From the NCBI GenBank assembly GCA_965216515.1, contig OZ244173.1, positions 2,356,001 to 2,420,000 of the forward strand: a stretch of DNA of 64,000 nucleotides, given 5' to 3'. The notes under the pieces were generated by a model. That model ran no database searches. It was not told where the DNA came from and saw only the letters and a program-made list of their open reading frames with translations. Position numbers and translations under genes: made by a program. Shown one piece after another: positions 35,010-43,209 of this stretch; the first letter of the stretch is position 1; the number at the start of each line of letters is the position of its first letter. Source of the DNA: CAXMRP01 sp965216515. GTDB lineage: Bacteria > Pseudomonadota > Alphaproteobacteria > Rhizobiales > Afifellaceae.

Positions 35010-35738
35010 ATGATTGAACTCAAGAATGTGTCCAAAACCTACGGCACGTTTCAGGTGCTCAAGGAATGCTCCACCCGGGTCGATCGCGGCGAGGTTGTGG
35101 TCGTGTGCGGGCCGTCGGGAAGCGGAAAGTCGACATTGATCAAATGTATCAACGGTCTCGAACCGTTCGATTCCGGATCGATTACCGTGGGCGATGTCAG
35201 TGTTGGAGACAAGAATACCGACATGCCGAAACTCCGGGCCCAGGTTGGGATGGTATTCCAGAACTTCGAGCTGTTTCCGCACCTGACCATTCTTCAAAAT
35301 CTGATGCTGGCCCAGCGCAAGGTGCTCGGGCGCAGCGCCGAAGATGCCGAAACCAAGGCCCGGGCACTGCTTGATCGCGTCGGTCTGGCCGATCAGGCCC
35401 CCAAATATCCAAGTCACCTTTCCGGCGGTCAACAGCAACGGGTTGCCATCGCCCGGGCACTCGCCATGGATCCGATGGCATTGATGTTCGACGAGCCGAC
35501 GTCCGCCCTCGATCCCGAAATGATCAACGAGGTCCTCGATGTCATCGTCGAACTGGCGCAGGACGGCATGACCATGGTCTGTGTAACCCACGAAATGGGA
35601 TTTGCCCGCAAAGTCGCCGACCGCGTGATATTCATGGATCTCGGGGAAATCATCGAGGATTGCCGGACGGAGGAGTTCTTTGGCGGCGCCCGCAACGAAA
35701 GGGCGCAAAGGTTTCTTGCCAAGATTCTCCAGCATTGA
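35010..35738 (+). CDS. Polar amino acid ABC transporter ATP-binding protein (GlnQ/HisP family)
   Basis: The protein has 242 residues, the normal single-domain length. Walker A is CGPSGSGKSTLIKCINGLE, Q-loop VFQNFELFPHLT, signature LSGGQQQRVAIARAL and Walker B ALMFDEPTSALDPEM, followed by the D-loop and the switch His in VTHEMGFAR. It supplies energy to the divergently encoded permease at 32984-33685. It stands alone on the plus strand. Confidence 0.93.
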   Translation: MIELKNVSKTYGTFQVLKECSTRVDRGEVVVVCGPSGSGKSTLIKCINGLEPFDSGSITVGDVSVGDKNTDMPKLRAQVGMVFQNFELFPHLTILQNLMLAQRKVLGRSAEDAETKARALLDRVGLADQAPKYPSHLSGGQQQRVAIARALAMDPMALMFDEPTSALDPEMINEVLDVIVELAQDGMTMVCVTHEMGFARKVADRVIFMDLGEIIEDCRTEEFFGGARNERAQRFLAKILQH

Positions 35739-35958
35739 CGCCTCCTGGAGCCGCCGACACGATGGGCTTACGCTCGTGGGTCGGACCACACCGCCCGCTT
35801 CGGGAAATCGTTTGGGCCGCATCATCAACCGGATATCTGCCACGATGGGGATTCGGGCGCCGGTTGACATGGCCCTGGCGGCCAGGTGGCAGGAAACGAA
35901 GGGTCCCCGGGAAAGTCCGGGACATATGATCGGAAATGCACGCCAATTGGAGCCATGA

Positions 35959-36735
35959 ATGAACAGTGCACACGGTCCATTCGGATTGACGGGGCGGACG
36001 GCACTGGTAACCGGGGCCAGCCGCGGGATCGGACAGTCGATTGCCATAGGCCTCGCCAGGGCCGGCGCCGGTATTGTTGCGCTGGCGCGTTCCGCCGAAG
36101 GCCTGGGGTCGACAAAGGAACAGGTCGAGGCCCTCGGACAGCCATGCCACACAATTCAGGCCAGCGTTTCGACGATCAGCGCCATTAAGGCGGCCTACTC
36201 CGAAATTCAGGCGCGGGATCTTCGTCCGGACATTCTCATCAACAATGCCGGCATCGAAAGTGTTTGCCCCTCCACGGATGTAACCGAAGAGCTCTGGGAC
36301 AAGATCGTCGACACCAATCTGAAAGGTGCGTTCTTCGTTGCCCAGCAGTTTGCAAAGCCCCTCATCGCAGCCCGGCAGACGGGAAGCGTCATCAATCTGG
36401 GATCCCTGACCTCCGCAGTCGGGGTTCCCACGGCGACACCCTACACGTCATCCAAAAGCGGCATTCTCGGCATGACCCGGGCGCTGGCATCCGAATGGTC
36501 GCCACACGGCGTCAGGGTCAATGCCATTGGCCCGGGATATTTTCGAACGGAATTGACCGAAGAATTTTACAGAAATGATGCATGGCGCGAGCAAATGATC
36601 GCAAAGATTCCGATGGGTCGGTTCGGCAATCTCGATGACCTCACCGGTGTCTCCGTATTCCTGGCGAGTGATGCCTCCGCTTATGTCACGGGTCAAATCG
36701 TCTATGTCGACGGCGGCTATCTGGCATCCATTTGA
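35959..36735 (+). CDS. Short-chain dehydrogenase/reductase (HpsO-like candidate)
   Basis: The protein has 258 residues, a classical SDR. The nucleotide motif TGASRGIG is at 18-25, NNAG at 95-98, and the catalytic Ser149, Tyr162 and Lys166 (PYTSSKSG) are spaced as expected. The C-terminal PMGRFGNLDDLTGVSVFLAS and YVTGQIVYVDGGY are typical of polyol/sugar acid 2-dehydrogenases. Together with the HisD-type (41779-43113) and zinc-dependent (43210-44202) dehydrogenases it makes a set equivalent to HpsO, HpsN and HpsP of DHPS catabolism. It could equally oxidise another polyol. Start at the second of two closely spaced ATGs. Confidence 0.88.
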   Translation: MNSAHGPFGLTGRTALVTGASRGIGQSIAIGLARAGAGIVALARSAEGLGSTKEQVEALGQPCHTIQASVSTISAIKAAYSEIQARDLRPDILINNAGIESVCPSTDVTEELWDKIVDTNLKGAFFVAQQFAKPLIAARQTGSVINLGSLTSAVGVPTATPYTSSKSGILGMTRALASEWSPHGVRVNAIGPGYFRTELTEEFYRNDAWREQMIAKIPMGRFGNLDDLTGVSVFLASDASAYVTGQIVYVDGGYLASI

Positions 36736-36776
36736 ACGGACCCCGGAGCCGGTCGACGCCGCGCCAAAACGATTCT

Positions 36777-36786
36777 ATGTTAACAT
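36777..36786. promoter_or_regulatory. Palindrome ATGTTAACAT upstream of the HutC-type regulator gene
   Basis: A perfect 10-base palindrome 32 bases before the regulator ATG, directly next to the TATACAGG element. Its position is suited for autoregulation or as a promoter element. Confidence 0.4.
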
Positions 36787-36789
36787 GAC

Positions 36790-36797
36790 TATACAGG
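36790..36797. promoter_or_regulatory. Shared element TATACAGG (copy 1), candidate HutC-type operator
   Basis: TATACAGG occurs here, about 20 bases before the GntR/HutC gene, and again at 37645-37652 upstream of the transporter operon. HutC-type regulators often bind sites with a GTATATAC-like core, which the flanks loosely resemble. Confidence 0.35.
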
Positions 36798-36818
36798 CAC
36801 ATACATTTTGGCATCGAC

Positions 36819-37556
36819 ATGAACGAACCGGCACCGCTCTACGAAAAGGTCAAACGGCACATTACTGACGGTATCGTGTCCGGCGATTTTGCGCCCGGAA
36901 CCAAATTGCCGTCGGAAGCCAAACTCGTCGAATCGCTGGCTGTTTCGCGAATGACGGTGAGCCGGGCGCTTCGCGAGTTGATGCGCGACGGCATCATCTA
37001 CCGTATGCAGGGGGTCGGTTCCTTTGTCAGCGAAAGCGGTCCCAGCACCTCGCTCTCCGAAGTCCGCGACATCAAGGACATCATCGCCGAGCGGGGCGGT
37101 ACATATTCGTGCAGGCTGATATGCGCTCGCAGCATTCCCCTTGATCGCCACGGCGCAGAATTGTTTGATCTCGACGAAGGCGGCAGTGTCTTCAATATTC
37201 GCGCCCTGCATTCCGAAGACGGTGTGCCTCTCCAGTATGAGCAGCGTTATGTGCGGAAGGACTTTGCGCCGAAACTTCTCGATCAGGATTTCCAGAACCA
37301 ATCGCTGTTCAAGTATCTGCAAGCTATCGCGCCGGTGTCGGAGCTTGAGCATCTCGTTGAGGCGACATTGCCCGATGCGCCGGAGGCTCGGCAACTGGAT
37401 ATCGCCAGCACGGTTCCGGTTTTGCGCATCAGGCGCCGGACATGGGTTGGCCGACACGTCGTCACACTCGGCTATTTCACCCATCCCGGAGACCGGTATC
37501 GCGTTGCGGTGCGCGTAAAACCGTCAGACGCGAAACGTTTCAGGAGCAGTTACTGA
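36819..37556 (+). CDS. GntR-family transcriptional regulator (HutC subfamily, UTRA domain)
   Basis: The protein has 245 residues. The winged helix reads LYEKVKRHITDGIVSGDFAP, GTKLPSEAKLVESLAVSRMT and VSRALRELMRDGIIYRMQG. The UTRA ligand domain follows with FVSESGPSTS, PLQYEQRYVRKDFAP and the C-terminal RTWVGRHVVTLGYFTHPGDRYRV. It lies between the SDR gene and the Pot-type transporter operon and likely controls both, binding the substrate or a metabolite. It is HutC-like in sequence but has no histidine-utilisation genes around it. Confidence 0.9.
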   Translation: MNEPAPLYEKVKRHITDGIVSGDFAPGTKLPSEAKLVESLAVSRMTVSRALRELMRDGIIYRMQGVGSFVSESGPSTSLSEVRDIKDIIAERGGTYSCRLICARSIPLDRHGAELFDLDEGGSVFNIRALHSEDGVPLQYEQRYVRKDFAPKLLDQDFQNQSLFKYLQAIAPVSELEHLVEATLPDAPEARQLDIASTVPVLRIRRRTWVGRHVVTLGYFTHPGDRYRVAVRVKPSDAKRFRSSY

Positions 37557-37644
37557 CTTCAATTCGGTATTGACCGCACCGCGCCCAAGGGACAGCCAAA
37601 ATGCAATCGCCTCGACTGACCGCACCGGGGTGCGCAAACTTGGA

Positions 37645-37652
37645 TATACAGG
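37645..37652. promoter_or_regulatory. Shared element TATACAGG (copy 2), candidate HutC-type operator
   Basis: Second copy of the 8-mer found at 36790-36797, about 80 bases before the transporter ATPase gene, in the 180-base gap after the regulator gene. Context GGATATACAGGG. The repeated 8-mer alone is weak evidence. Confidence 0.35.
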
Positions 37653-37734
37653 GATTGATAAGCAAATTGCCGAATGACACTCTGAAATCGCGATGTTTTG
37701 GGCGGAACGCCGCATGACGCGATCAGGAAGCCAA

Positions 37735-38814
37735 ATGATCGAACTGAAAAAAGTTTCAAAGAAGTTTGGCGATGTCACTGCCGTCGATGCTGTCGATCTG
37801 TCGCTTGCGCGCGGGAAATTCCTGACAATTGTAGGGCCTAGCGGCTGCGGCAAGACAACATTGCTTCGCATGGTCGCCGGATTTGAATCCCCCGATGGCG
37901 GGGAGATCAGGATCAATGGCGATCACGTGGAAGATGTGCCGGCCTACAGGCGATCCATCGGCATGGTCTTCCAGAAATTGGCGTTGTTTCCCCATATGAC
38001 GGCTGCCCAGAATGTCGCCTATCCGCTGAGGATGCGCAGGTTCGATCCCGGGCGCATTCCTGACCTGGTCGACGAATATCTGAGCCTCGTGCAACTCGAT
38101 GGCTACGCCGGCCGGCGCCCTCATGAGCTTTCCGGCGGACAGCAACAGCGGGTGGCGATCGCACGAGCCTTGTCGTTTAGTCCGGACCTGCTGCTCCTGG
38201 ATGAGCCGCTTTCGGCGCTGGACAGAAAACTTCGCGAGGAAATGCAGCTGGAATTTCGCAGAATTCAGCAGGAACTTGGCGTTACCACCATCAACGTCAC
38301 CCATGACCAGCGTGAAGCCTTGGTGATGTCGGACCAGATCGTGGTGATGGACAATGGCGTGGTCCAGCAGTCTGACGCCCCGGTCGATCTGTACAGGAAT
38401 CCCGGAAACAGATTTGTCGCCAATTTTATCGGCATGACGTCTATGATGGCCGGGGCCGTTGAGAAGGTCGACGGACACAACCTGTCGGTTAGAATCGGGG
38501 AGACGACCGTCAAGGCACGATCGAATGGCGAGGCGGTTGATGTCGGCGCGCCGGTCGATTGCGCCATTCGCGCCGAACAACTTCATATCGCCGCCGAAGA
38601 CAGCCCGAAACTTGATTGCGTTGTGTCCGGAATTGTCAAGCAACGGATCTTTGAGGGGGACCGCATCCTGTATGCTATCGAGGTCGAGAAGATGGGCGGG
38701 GCGACCCTGAACCTGTTTGATCACGATCCGATTTCCCACATGGAATACCCGGAAAACCAGCGGGTGAATATCGGCTGGAATGCGCGTGATCTGTTCGCAT
38801 TTCCGGCCACATAA
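37735..38814 (+). CDS. ABC transporter ATP-binding protein (PotA/spermidine-putrescine family)
   Basis: The protein has 359 residues. Walker A is GPSGCGKTTLLRMVAG, Q-loop VFQKLALFPHM, signature LSGGQQQRVAIARAL and Walker B LLLDEPLSALDRKLR; a TOBE domain fills about 240-350. The ATG at 37735 follows AGGAAG; the frame extends 14 codons upstream without family character. First gene of the operon ATPase, binding protein, two permeases, HisD-type dehydrogenase, zinc dehydrogenase. Confidence 0.92.
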   Translation: MIELKKVSKKFGDVTAVDAVDLSLARGKFLTIVGPSGCGKTTLLRMVAGFESPDGGEIRINGDHVEDVPAYRRSIGMVFQKLALFPHMTAAQNVAYPLRMRRFDPGRIPDLVDEYLSLVQLDGYAGRRPHELSGGQQQRVAIARALSFSPDLLLLDEPLSALDRKLREEMQLEFRRIQQELGVTTINVTHDQREALVMSDQIVVMDNGVVQQSDAPVDLYRNPGNRFVANFIGMTSMMAGAVEKVDGHNLSVRIGETTVKARSNGEAVDVGAPVDCAIRAEQLHIAAEDSPKLDCVVSGIVKQRIFEGDRILYAIEVEKMGGATLNLFDHDPISHMEYPENQRVNIGWNARDLFAFPAT

Positions 38815-38847
38815 CGTCCAGGAGAGTAAGAGGAAAAGGAAAGTTCA

Positions 38848-39939
38848 ATGCCCAAACCGACATACACTAGCACCACAAGGCGCAACGTCCTGAAGGGTGG
38901 CGCAACGGCCGCCGGTATTCTTGCAATGCCCGGCATATTGCGCGCGCAGGATAAGCCCGGTGAAATTATCGTCCGCGCCTGGGGTGGCGCGTGGGGTGAA
39001 GCGCTGAAAGCCGGCGTCGCCGATCCGTTCACGGCAGCGACCGGCATCAATGTCCGCCTGGATTTCACCGAAGACAACGAAATCAAGCCAAAGATCTGGG
39101 CCGCGGTGGATCAGGGGCGCGTGCCGCCGATCCATGTCAATTGGGATACCTCCACCAATGCGACGATATCCGCCCTTCGCGGCGCAACGGTCGATCTCTC
39201 CGGTCTTTCCAATCTCCAAGGACTTCTGCCCCTCCACAAGCCGGTTGGATTGGATGGCTATCCGCTCGTGAACACCTACGCATATGTTTACGTTTGCGCT
39301 TATCGTCCGGAGGCTTTCCCGGATGGCCCGCCGAAATCATGGAACGTTTTGATCGATCCGAAATTCAAGGGACGCTGCGCACTTTATGATGATGGCATCG
39401 GATTCAACCCGATCTCTGTCATCGCCGGCGGCGGCACATTCGACGACATCCCGGACAATATGGAGCCCGGTTACGCCTTCTATCGCAAACTGAAGGAAAA
39501 TGATCCGCTTCTCGGTGAAGATGCTGATTTCACGACCTGGTTCCAGAACGGTGAAATCGACGTCGCCTGCACGATCTCGGTGAATGCACGCGCCGCCAAG
39601 AAGAAGGGCATCAATGTCGAATGGACCGTGCCCAAAGAAGGCTGCAAGGTCGATACCGACGGCCTGTGGATACCCAGGGGCCTTCCGGCAAACGAGGAGC
39701 ACTGGGCAAAGGAATTCGTCAATTTTGCCCTGACAAAGGAAGCTCAGGAAAAATGGTGTTCGCTGCTGGGGCTGCCGCCGGTGTACCCGGGAATTGCACC
39801 GCCGGAAGATCTTGTCGGCGATCCGTCCTATCCGACCAAGCCGGAAGATTTTGCAAAACTCGTCTCCGTACCATCACCGGTTCTGGTCGAGAATCAGCCA
39901 ATCTGGTTCGCGAAGTTCAACGAAATCTTCCAGGGCTGA
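38848..39939 (+). CDS. ABC transporter binding protein (PotD/spermidine-putrescine-like) with twin-arginine signal
   Basis: The protein has 363 residues. The N-terminus TTRRNVLKGGATAAGILAMP is a twin-arginine-type signal, so it may be exported folded. The family 1/PotD-like fold shows in EIIVRAWGGAWGEALKAGVAD and the substrate loop PPKSWNVLIDPKFKGRCALY. A strong AGGAGAGTAAGAGG leader precedes it. Polyamine use is not certain: PotD-like proteins also bind other small organic ligands, and the downstream dehydrogenases point to a polyol or sulfonate. Followed by a perfect UUCG-type hairpin. Confidence 0.9.
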   Translation: MPKPTYTSTTRRNVLKGGATAAGILAMPGILRAQDKPGEIIVRAWGGAWGEALKAGVADPFTAATGINVRLDFTEDNEIKPKIWAAVDQGRVPPIHVNWDTSTNATISALRGATVDLSGLSNLQGLLPLHKPVGLDGYPLVNTYAYVYVCAYRPEAFPDGPPKSWNVLIDPKFKGRCALYDDGIGFNPISVIAGGGTFDDIPDNMEPGYAFYRKLKENDPLLGEDADFTTWFQNGEIDVACTISVNARAAKKKGINVEWTVPKEGCKVDTDGLWIPRGLPANEEHWAKEFVNFALTKEAQEKWCSLLGLPPVYPGIAPPEDLVGDPSYPTKPEDFAKLVSVPSPVLVENQPIWFAKFNEIFQG

Positions 39940-39964
39940 TTTGCGCCTTGACCTTCCAACGTGT

Positions 39965-39984
39965 CCGGGAGCTTCGGCTCCCGG
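39965..39984 (+). other. Intercistronic UUCG stem-loop after a binding-protein gene (8-bp perfect stem)
   Basis: CCGGGAGC (39965-39972) pairs with GCTCCCGG (39977-39984) around the extra-stable tetraloop TTCG. It lies 25 bases after the binding-protein stop and before the first permease ATG at 40018. No T-run follows, so stabilisation of the upstream message or partial attenuation is more likely than termination. Confidence 0.85.
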
Positions 39985-40017
39985 GCAGCCAATCAGATTG
40001 TGTTCCGATCCGGACAA

Positions 40018-40965
40018 ATGCCTGAACAAGGACACTTCAAGACTCCGCTGACCTGGAAACTTCTCGATACCGTCGAGAGGTTGTTCGCGGCACTTTGGCC
40101 CTTCAGTTCGAGGATCGCGGTGGGCCGGGCCTACCTGATGCCGGCGCTTCTCCTCGTCGGGCTTCTGGTTATCGGTCTGGGCTACATTGTGGAATACAGC
40201 TTCCACGAACTGGATCTGTCCACCTACCGCCTGAAGAACGAATACAGTGCGATCAATTACCAGACCATTTTTGATCGACCCGTTTACTTCAACATAATGC
40301 GCCGCACCCTGCTCGCCTCTGCCCTCGTCACCGCGGCAACGGTGTTTCTGGCGTTCCCCTATGCCTATCTGCTCGTGCGAACCCAATCCGCATTTACGCG
40401 AAAGTTCCTGCTTGTCGCGCTTTTCCTGCCATTTTTCATCGGCCAGGTTGTCCGCGCCTATGGATGGCTGATCATTCTCGGCAAGGAAGGGCTGATCAAC
40501 GCGACCTTGTCGGCGCTCGGCCTGCCGACGTTCGACCTGATCTACAACTATCCGTCCGTGGTCTTTGGGCTGATCCAGTACATGTTGCCGTTTGCCGTGC
40601 TGCTCATCATCCCGGCCATCACCGCGATCAGCGAGGACGTGGAACTTGCATCCGAAGGGTTGGGGGCAAGCTGGCCGAAAACCTTCTGGTACATTGTGCT
40701 GCCGATGGCGAAACCCGGATTGATCGGTTCATCGGTGGTTGTCTTCACCCTGACGCTGACGGATTTTGCCATGCCCGAAATACTGGGCGGCGGCACGACC
40801 GATTTTATTTCAAGCGCGATATATGACAGCTTTTTCCAGATATCCAATCCCGGCCTCGGAGCAGCACTTTCGGTCATTCTCGTCGCCGTTGGCAGCGCCC
40901 TGGTTGCAGCGATTTTCTATCTTGCCGGAACAGGCACTCTCGGCGTCCGGGAGGAAAGCTCGTGA
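40018..40965 (+). CDS. ABC transporter permease (PotB family)
   Basis: The protein has 315 residues with six hydrophobic segments and the EAA-like loop ELASEGLGASWPKTFWYIVLP. LPFFIGQVVRAYGWLIILG is typical of PotB. The frame opens at a GTG at 39961, but that would translate the UUCG hairpin, so the ATG at 40018 is preferred. It overlaps the next permease by four bases. Confidence 0.9.
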   Translation: MPEQGHFKTPLTWKLLDTVERLFAALWPFSSRIAVGRAYLMPALLLVGLLVIGLGYIVEYSFHELDLSTYRLKNEYSAINYQTIFDRPVYFNIMRRTLLASALVTAATVFLAFPYAYLLVRTQSAFTRKFLLVALFLPFFIGQVVRAYGWLIILGKEGLINATLSALGLPTFDLIYNYPSVVFGLIQYMLPFAVLLIIPAITAISEDVELASEGLGASWPKTFWYIVLPMAKPGLIGSSVVVFTLTLTDFAMPEILGGGTTDFISSAIYDSFFQISNPGLGAALSVILVAVGSALVAAIFYLAGTGTLGVREESS

Positions 40966-41762
40966 GGGGGGGATGGTCCAAGACATTGGTGTTGTGGTCG
41001 ATCGTCTGCTTTGTCGTGACGACACTGAGTCTCCCCACAATCATAGTGATCGGGGCTTCGTTTACGGCCGGCGAGATCATACAGTTTCCACCCCAGGGCC
41101 TGTCCCTGCGCTGGTACAAACAGCTCTGGCAGCTCAGTGACTTCCAGAATGCCCTGTTTCGCACATTCTATGTTTCGGTGATCTGCACGCTCATCAGCAT
41201 TCCCATAGGCACGCTGGCGGCGCTTGCCACGGTCCGCTACCGCTTCAGGTTCCGCGGGCTCATTCAGGTCTACCTGCTGCTGCCGTTCACGATTCCGCTT
41301 GTTGTTTCCGGCATCTCGCTGATGCTGTTTTTCGGTGAGATCCGCATACTCGGCCAGCTGTGGCCTGTTGCCATCGCGTTGTGCCTGATCAATCTGCCCT
41401 TCATGATCTGGTCGGTTAGCGCGACCGTGAACAGTCTCGATCCGGAGCTGGAGAATGCGGCCTACAATTGCGGCGCGCCGCCGGTTCAGACATTCCTCAC
41501 CGTGACACTGCCGGCCGTAACGCCTGGTGTCATCACAGGCGCACTGCTGATGTTTATCCTGGCTTTCAACGAGTTCCTCGTCAGCCTTTTCCTGACCGAC
41601 TCCAGAACAGTGACTTTACCGGTTCAAATTTACAATTCGATCCGCAGCGTGATCACACCCGATCTCGCCGCTGTATCCGTCCTCTATATCGTTATCGCGC
41701 TCATCGCCATCTGGGCGCTCGATAGATTGGTCGGCCTGGAAATCTTCCTGCGATCCAAATGA
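40962..41762 (+). CDS. ABC transporter permease (PotC family)
   Basis: The protein has 266 residues with six hydrophobic segments and the loop LENAAYNCGAPPVQTFLTVTLP. The GTG start follows a strong GGAGGAAAG site at the end of the PotB-type gene and overlaps its stop, so the two are coupled. FNEFLVSLFLTDSRTVTLPVQ is a family-typical C-terminal stretch. Confidence 0.9.
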   Translation: MRGGWSKTLVLWSIVCFVVTTLSLPTIIVIGASFTAGEIIQFPPQGLSLRWYKQLWQLSDFQNALFRTFYVSVICTLISIPIGTLAALATVRYRFRFRGLIQVYLLLPFTIPLVVSGISLMLFFGEIRILGQLWPVAIALCLINLPFMIWSVSATVNSLDPELENAAYNCGAPPVQTFLTVTLPAVTPGVITGALLMFILAFNEFLVSLFLTDSRTVTLPVQIYNSIRSVITPDLAAVSVLYIVIALIAIWALDRLVGLEIFLRSK

Positions 41763-41778
41763 AAGACCGGAGTTTACG

Positions 41779-43113
41779 GTGACCAAATCCATCTCGTTTC
41801 ATGACCTGACCGCCGTTTCGGACGCGGAGAGGTCGGCGCTTCTGCTGCGCGCCGAGAGCGACATCGAGCCCTTCGTCGAAAAGGTCAGGCCGATCATCGA
41901 AGCGGTAAGAAATGAAGGCGATGTGGCACTGGCCCGCTTCGCAAACGAGTTCGACAGGTCGCCGGTGAGCGCCGATGCCATCGCTGCCACGCCGGACGAT
42001 TTTGAAGCCGCCCTGGCCGATGTCGACGATGACATGATCGCGGTTCTTGAATTCTGCTGCGACAATGTCAGGCGCTTTCATCAGGCCCAGATGCCGGAAA
42101 GCATGTGGATGAAGGAAATGCATCCGGGCGTCTTTGCCGGCGAGAAGGTCGAGCCGATCGACTCTGTCGCCTGCTATGTGCCGCGTGGAAAGGGCTCTTT
42201 TCCCAGTGTCGTAATGATGACAGCGATCCCGGCGGTCGTTGCCGGCGTGCCGAACGCGGCAATCATCACGCCGCCCGGGCCCGATGGAAAGATCGACGCG
42301 GCGACACTTGTTGCAGCCCGCCTGGCCGGCGTCGAAAACGTCTACAAATGCGGCGGCGCCCAGGGTGTGGCCGCGGTTGCCTTTGGCACCGACACGGTAC
42401 CGGTTTGCCGCAAGATCGTTGGGCCCGGCAGCCCGTGGGTGATCGCCGCAAAACGTCTTTTGTCCGACCGGCTTGACCCGGGCCCGCCGGCCGGACCCAG
42501 CGAATCGATCATACTTGCCGATGAAACGGCCAGCGGCCGGGTCGCGGCGCTCGATCTGTTGATCGAGGCGGAACACGGACCGGACAGTTCAGCCTATCTC
42601 GTGACCAATTCCAAACGCGTGGCCGAAGAGGCCATTGCGGCCATCCCCGGCTACTGGCTGGAAATGGGGGAACAGCGTGTGGACTTCTCCGCCGCCGTTC
42701 TGTGCGGGGCAAGGGGCGGTGTCATTCTTGCCGGTTCCATGCACGAGGCCATCGCGTTTGTGAACGACTATGCGCCGGAGCATCTCCAGATACATGCCCA
42801 TAGCCCCTTCGACTACCTCGGCCAGCTTCACAATGCCGGGGAAATACTGCTGGGCGAGCACACGCCGGTCTGCATCGGCAACTTTACATTGGGGCCAAAC
42901 GCCGTACTTCCCACGAACGGAGCGGCGATGACCCGGTCGCCCCTCGGCGTTCATGACTTCCTGAAGCTCGTCTCCATCGGACATGTAACGAAGAGGGGAT
43001 ATGATTTGCTGGCGCCCTATGCCCACAAGTTTGCCCGCTACGAGGGCTTTGATGCCCATGCAAACGCGGTCTCCGATTTGCGGACCAGGGCGTTCGGGAC
43101 GGGGAAAACCTGA
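41779..43113 (+). CDS. HisD-family dehydrogenase, probable sulfopropanediol 3-dehydrogenase (HpsN-like)
   Basis: The protein has 444 residues and the full histidinol dehydrogenase fold: PRGKGSFPSVVMMTAIPA, KCGGAQGVAAVAFGTDTVP, VGPGSPWVIAAKR. The catalytic Glu334-His335 (YAPEHL) and the zinc ligands His266 and His427 are kept. Residues specific to histidinol binding and zinc in true HisD are altered: the Gln of QAEH is Glu263, the Asp of GDY is Asn368, and the His of NHVLPT is Ala375. So it is not a histidine biosynthesis enzyme. HpsN, which oxidises DHPS to sulfolactate with NAD, is the nearest described role. GTG start with GGAG upstream. Confidence 0.85.
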   Translation: MTKSISFHDLTAVSDAERSALLLRAESDIEPFVEKVRPIIEAVRNEGDVALARFANEFDRSPVSADAIAATPDDFEAALADVDDDMIAVLEFCCDNVRRFHQAQMPESMWMKEMHPGVFAGEKVEPIDSVACYVPRGKGSFPSVVMMTAIPAVVAGVPNAAIITPPGPDGKIDAATLVAARLAGVENVYKCGGAQGVAAVAFGTDTVPVCRKIVGPGSPWVIAAKRLLSDRLDPGPPAGPSESIILADETASGRVAALDLLIEAEHGPDSSAYLVTNSKRVAEEAIAAIPGYWLEMGEQRVDFSAAVLCGARGGVILAGSMHEAIAFVNDYAPEHLQIHAHSPFDYLGQLHNAGEILLGEHTPVCIGNFTLGPNAVLPTNGAAMTRSPLGVHDFLKLVSIGHVTKRGYDLLAPYAHKFARYEGFDAHANAVSDLRTRAFGTGKT

Positions 43114-43209
43114 TTTTCCGGATGGCGCGCCGCCTTTGCCGGGACCGTTTGCACAACGGATTTTCACCGGCATTGGACCGGATTTTGAATTTCGCAGGGG
43201 ACACACGCG

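Noticed and set aside
34917..36152. 411-residue minus-strand frame over the GlnQ-type and SDR genes
   Set aside because: Shadow of two plus-strand genes with full Walker and SDR motifs.
39965..39984. Factor-independent terminator inside the Pot-type operon
   Set aside because: Perfect UUCG hairpin but no T-run follows, and the permease genes downstream have no separate promoter that I can see; an intercistronic stabiliser is more likely.
41779..43113. Histidine biosynthesis histidinol dehydrogenase
   Set aside because: Histidinol-specific residues are replaced and neighbours are an importer and an alcohol dehydrogenase, not his genes.
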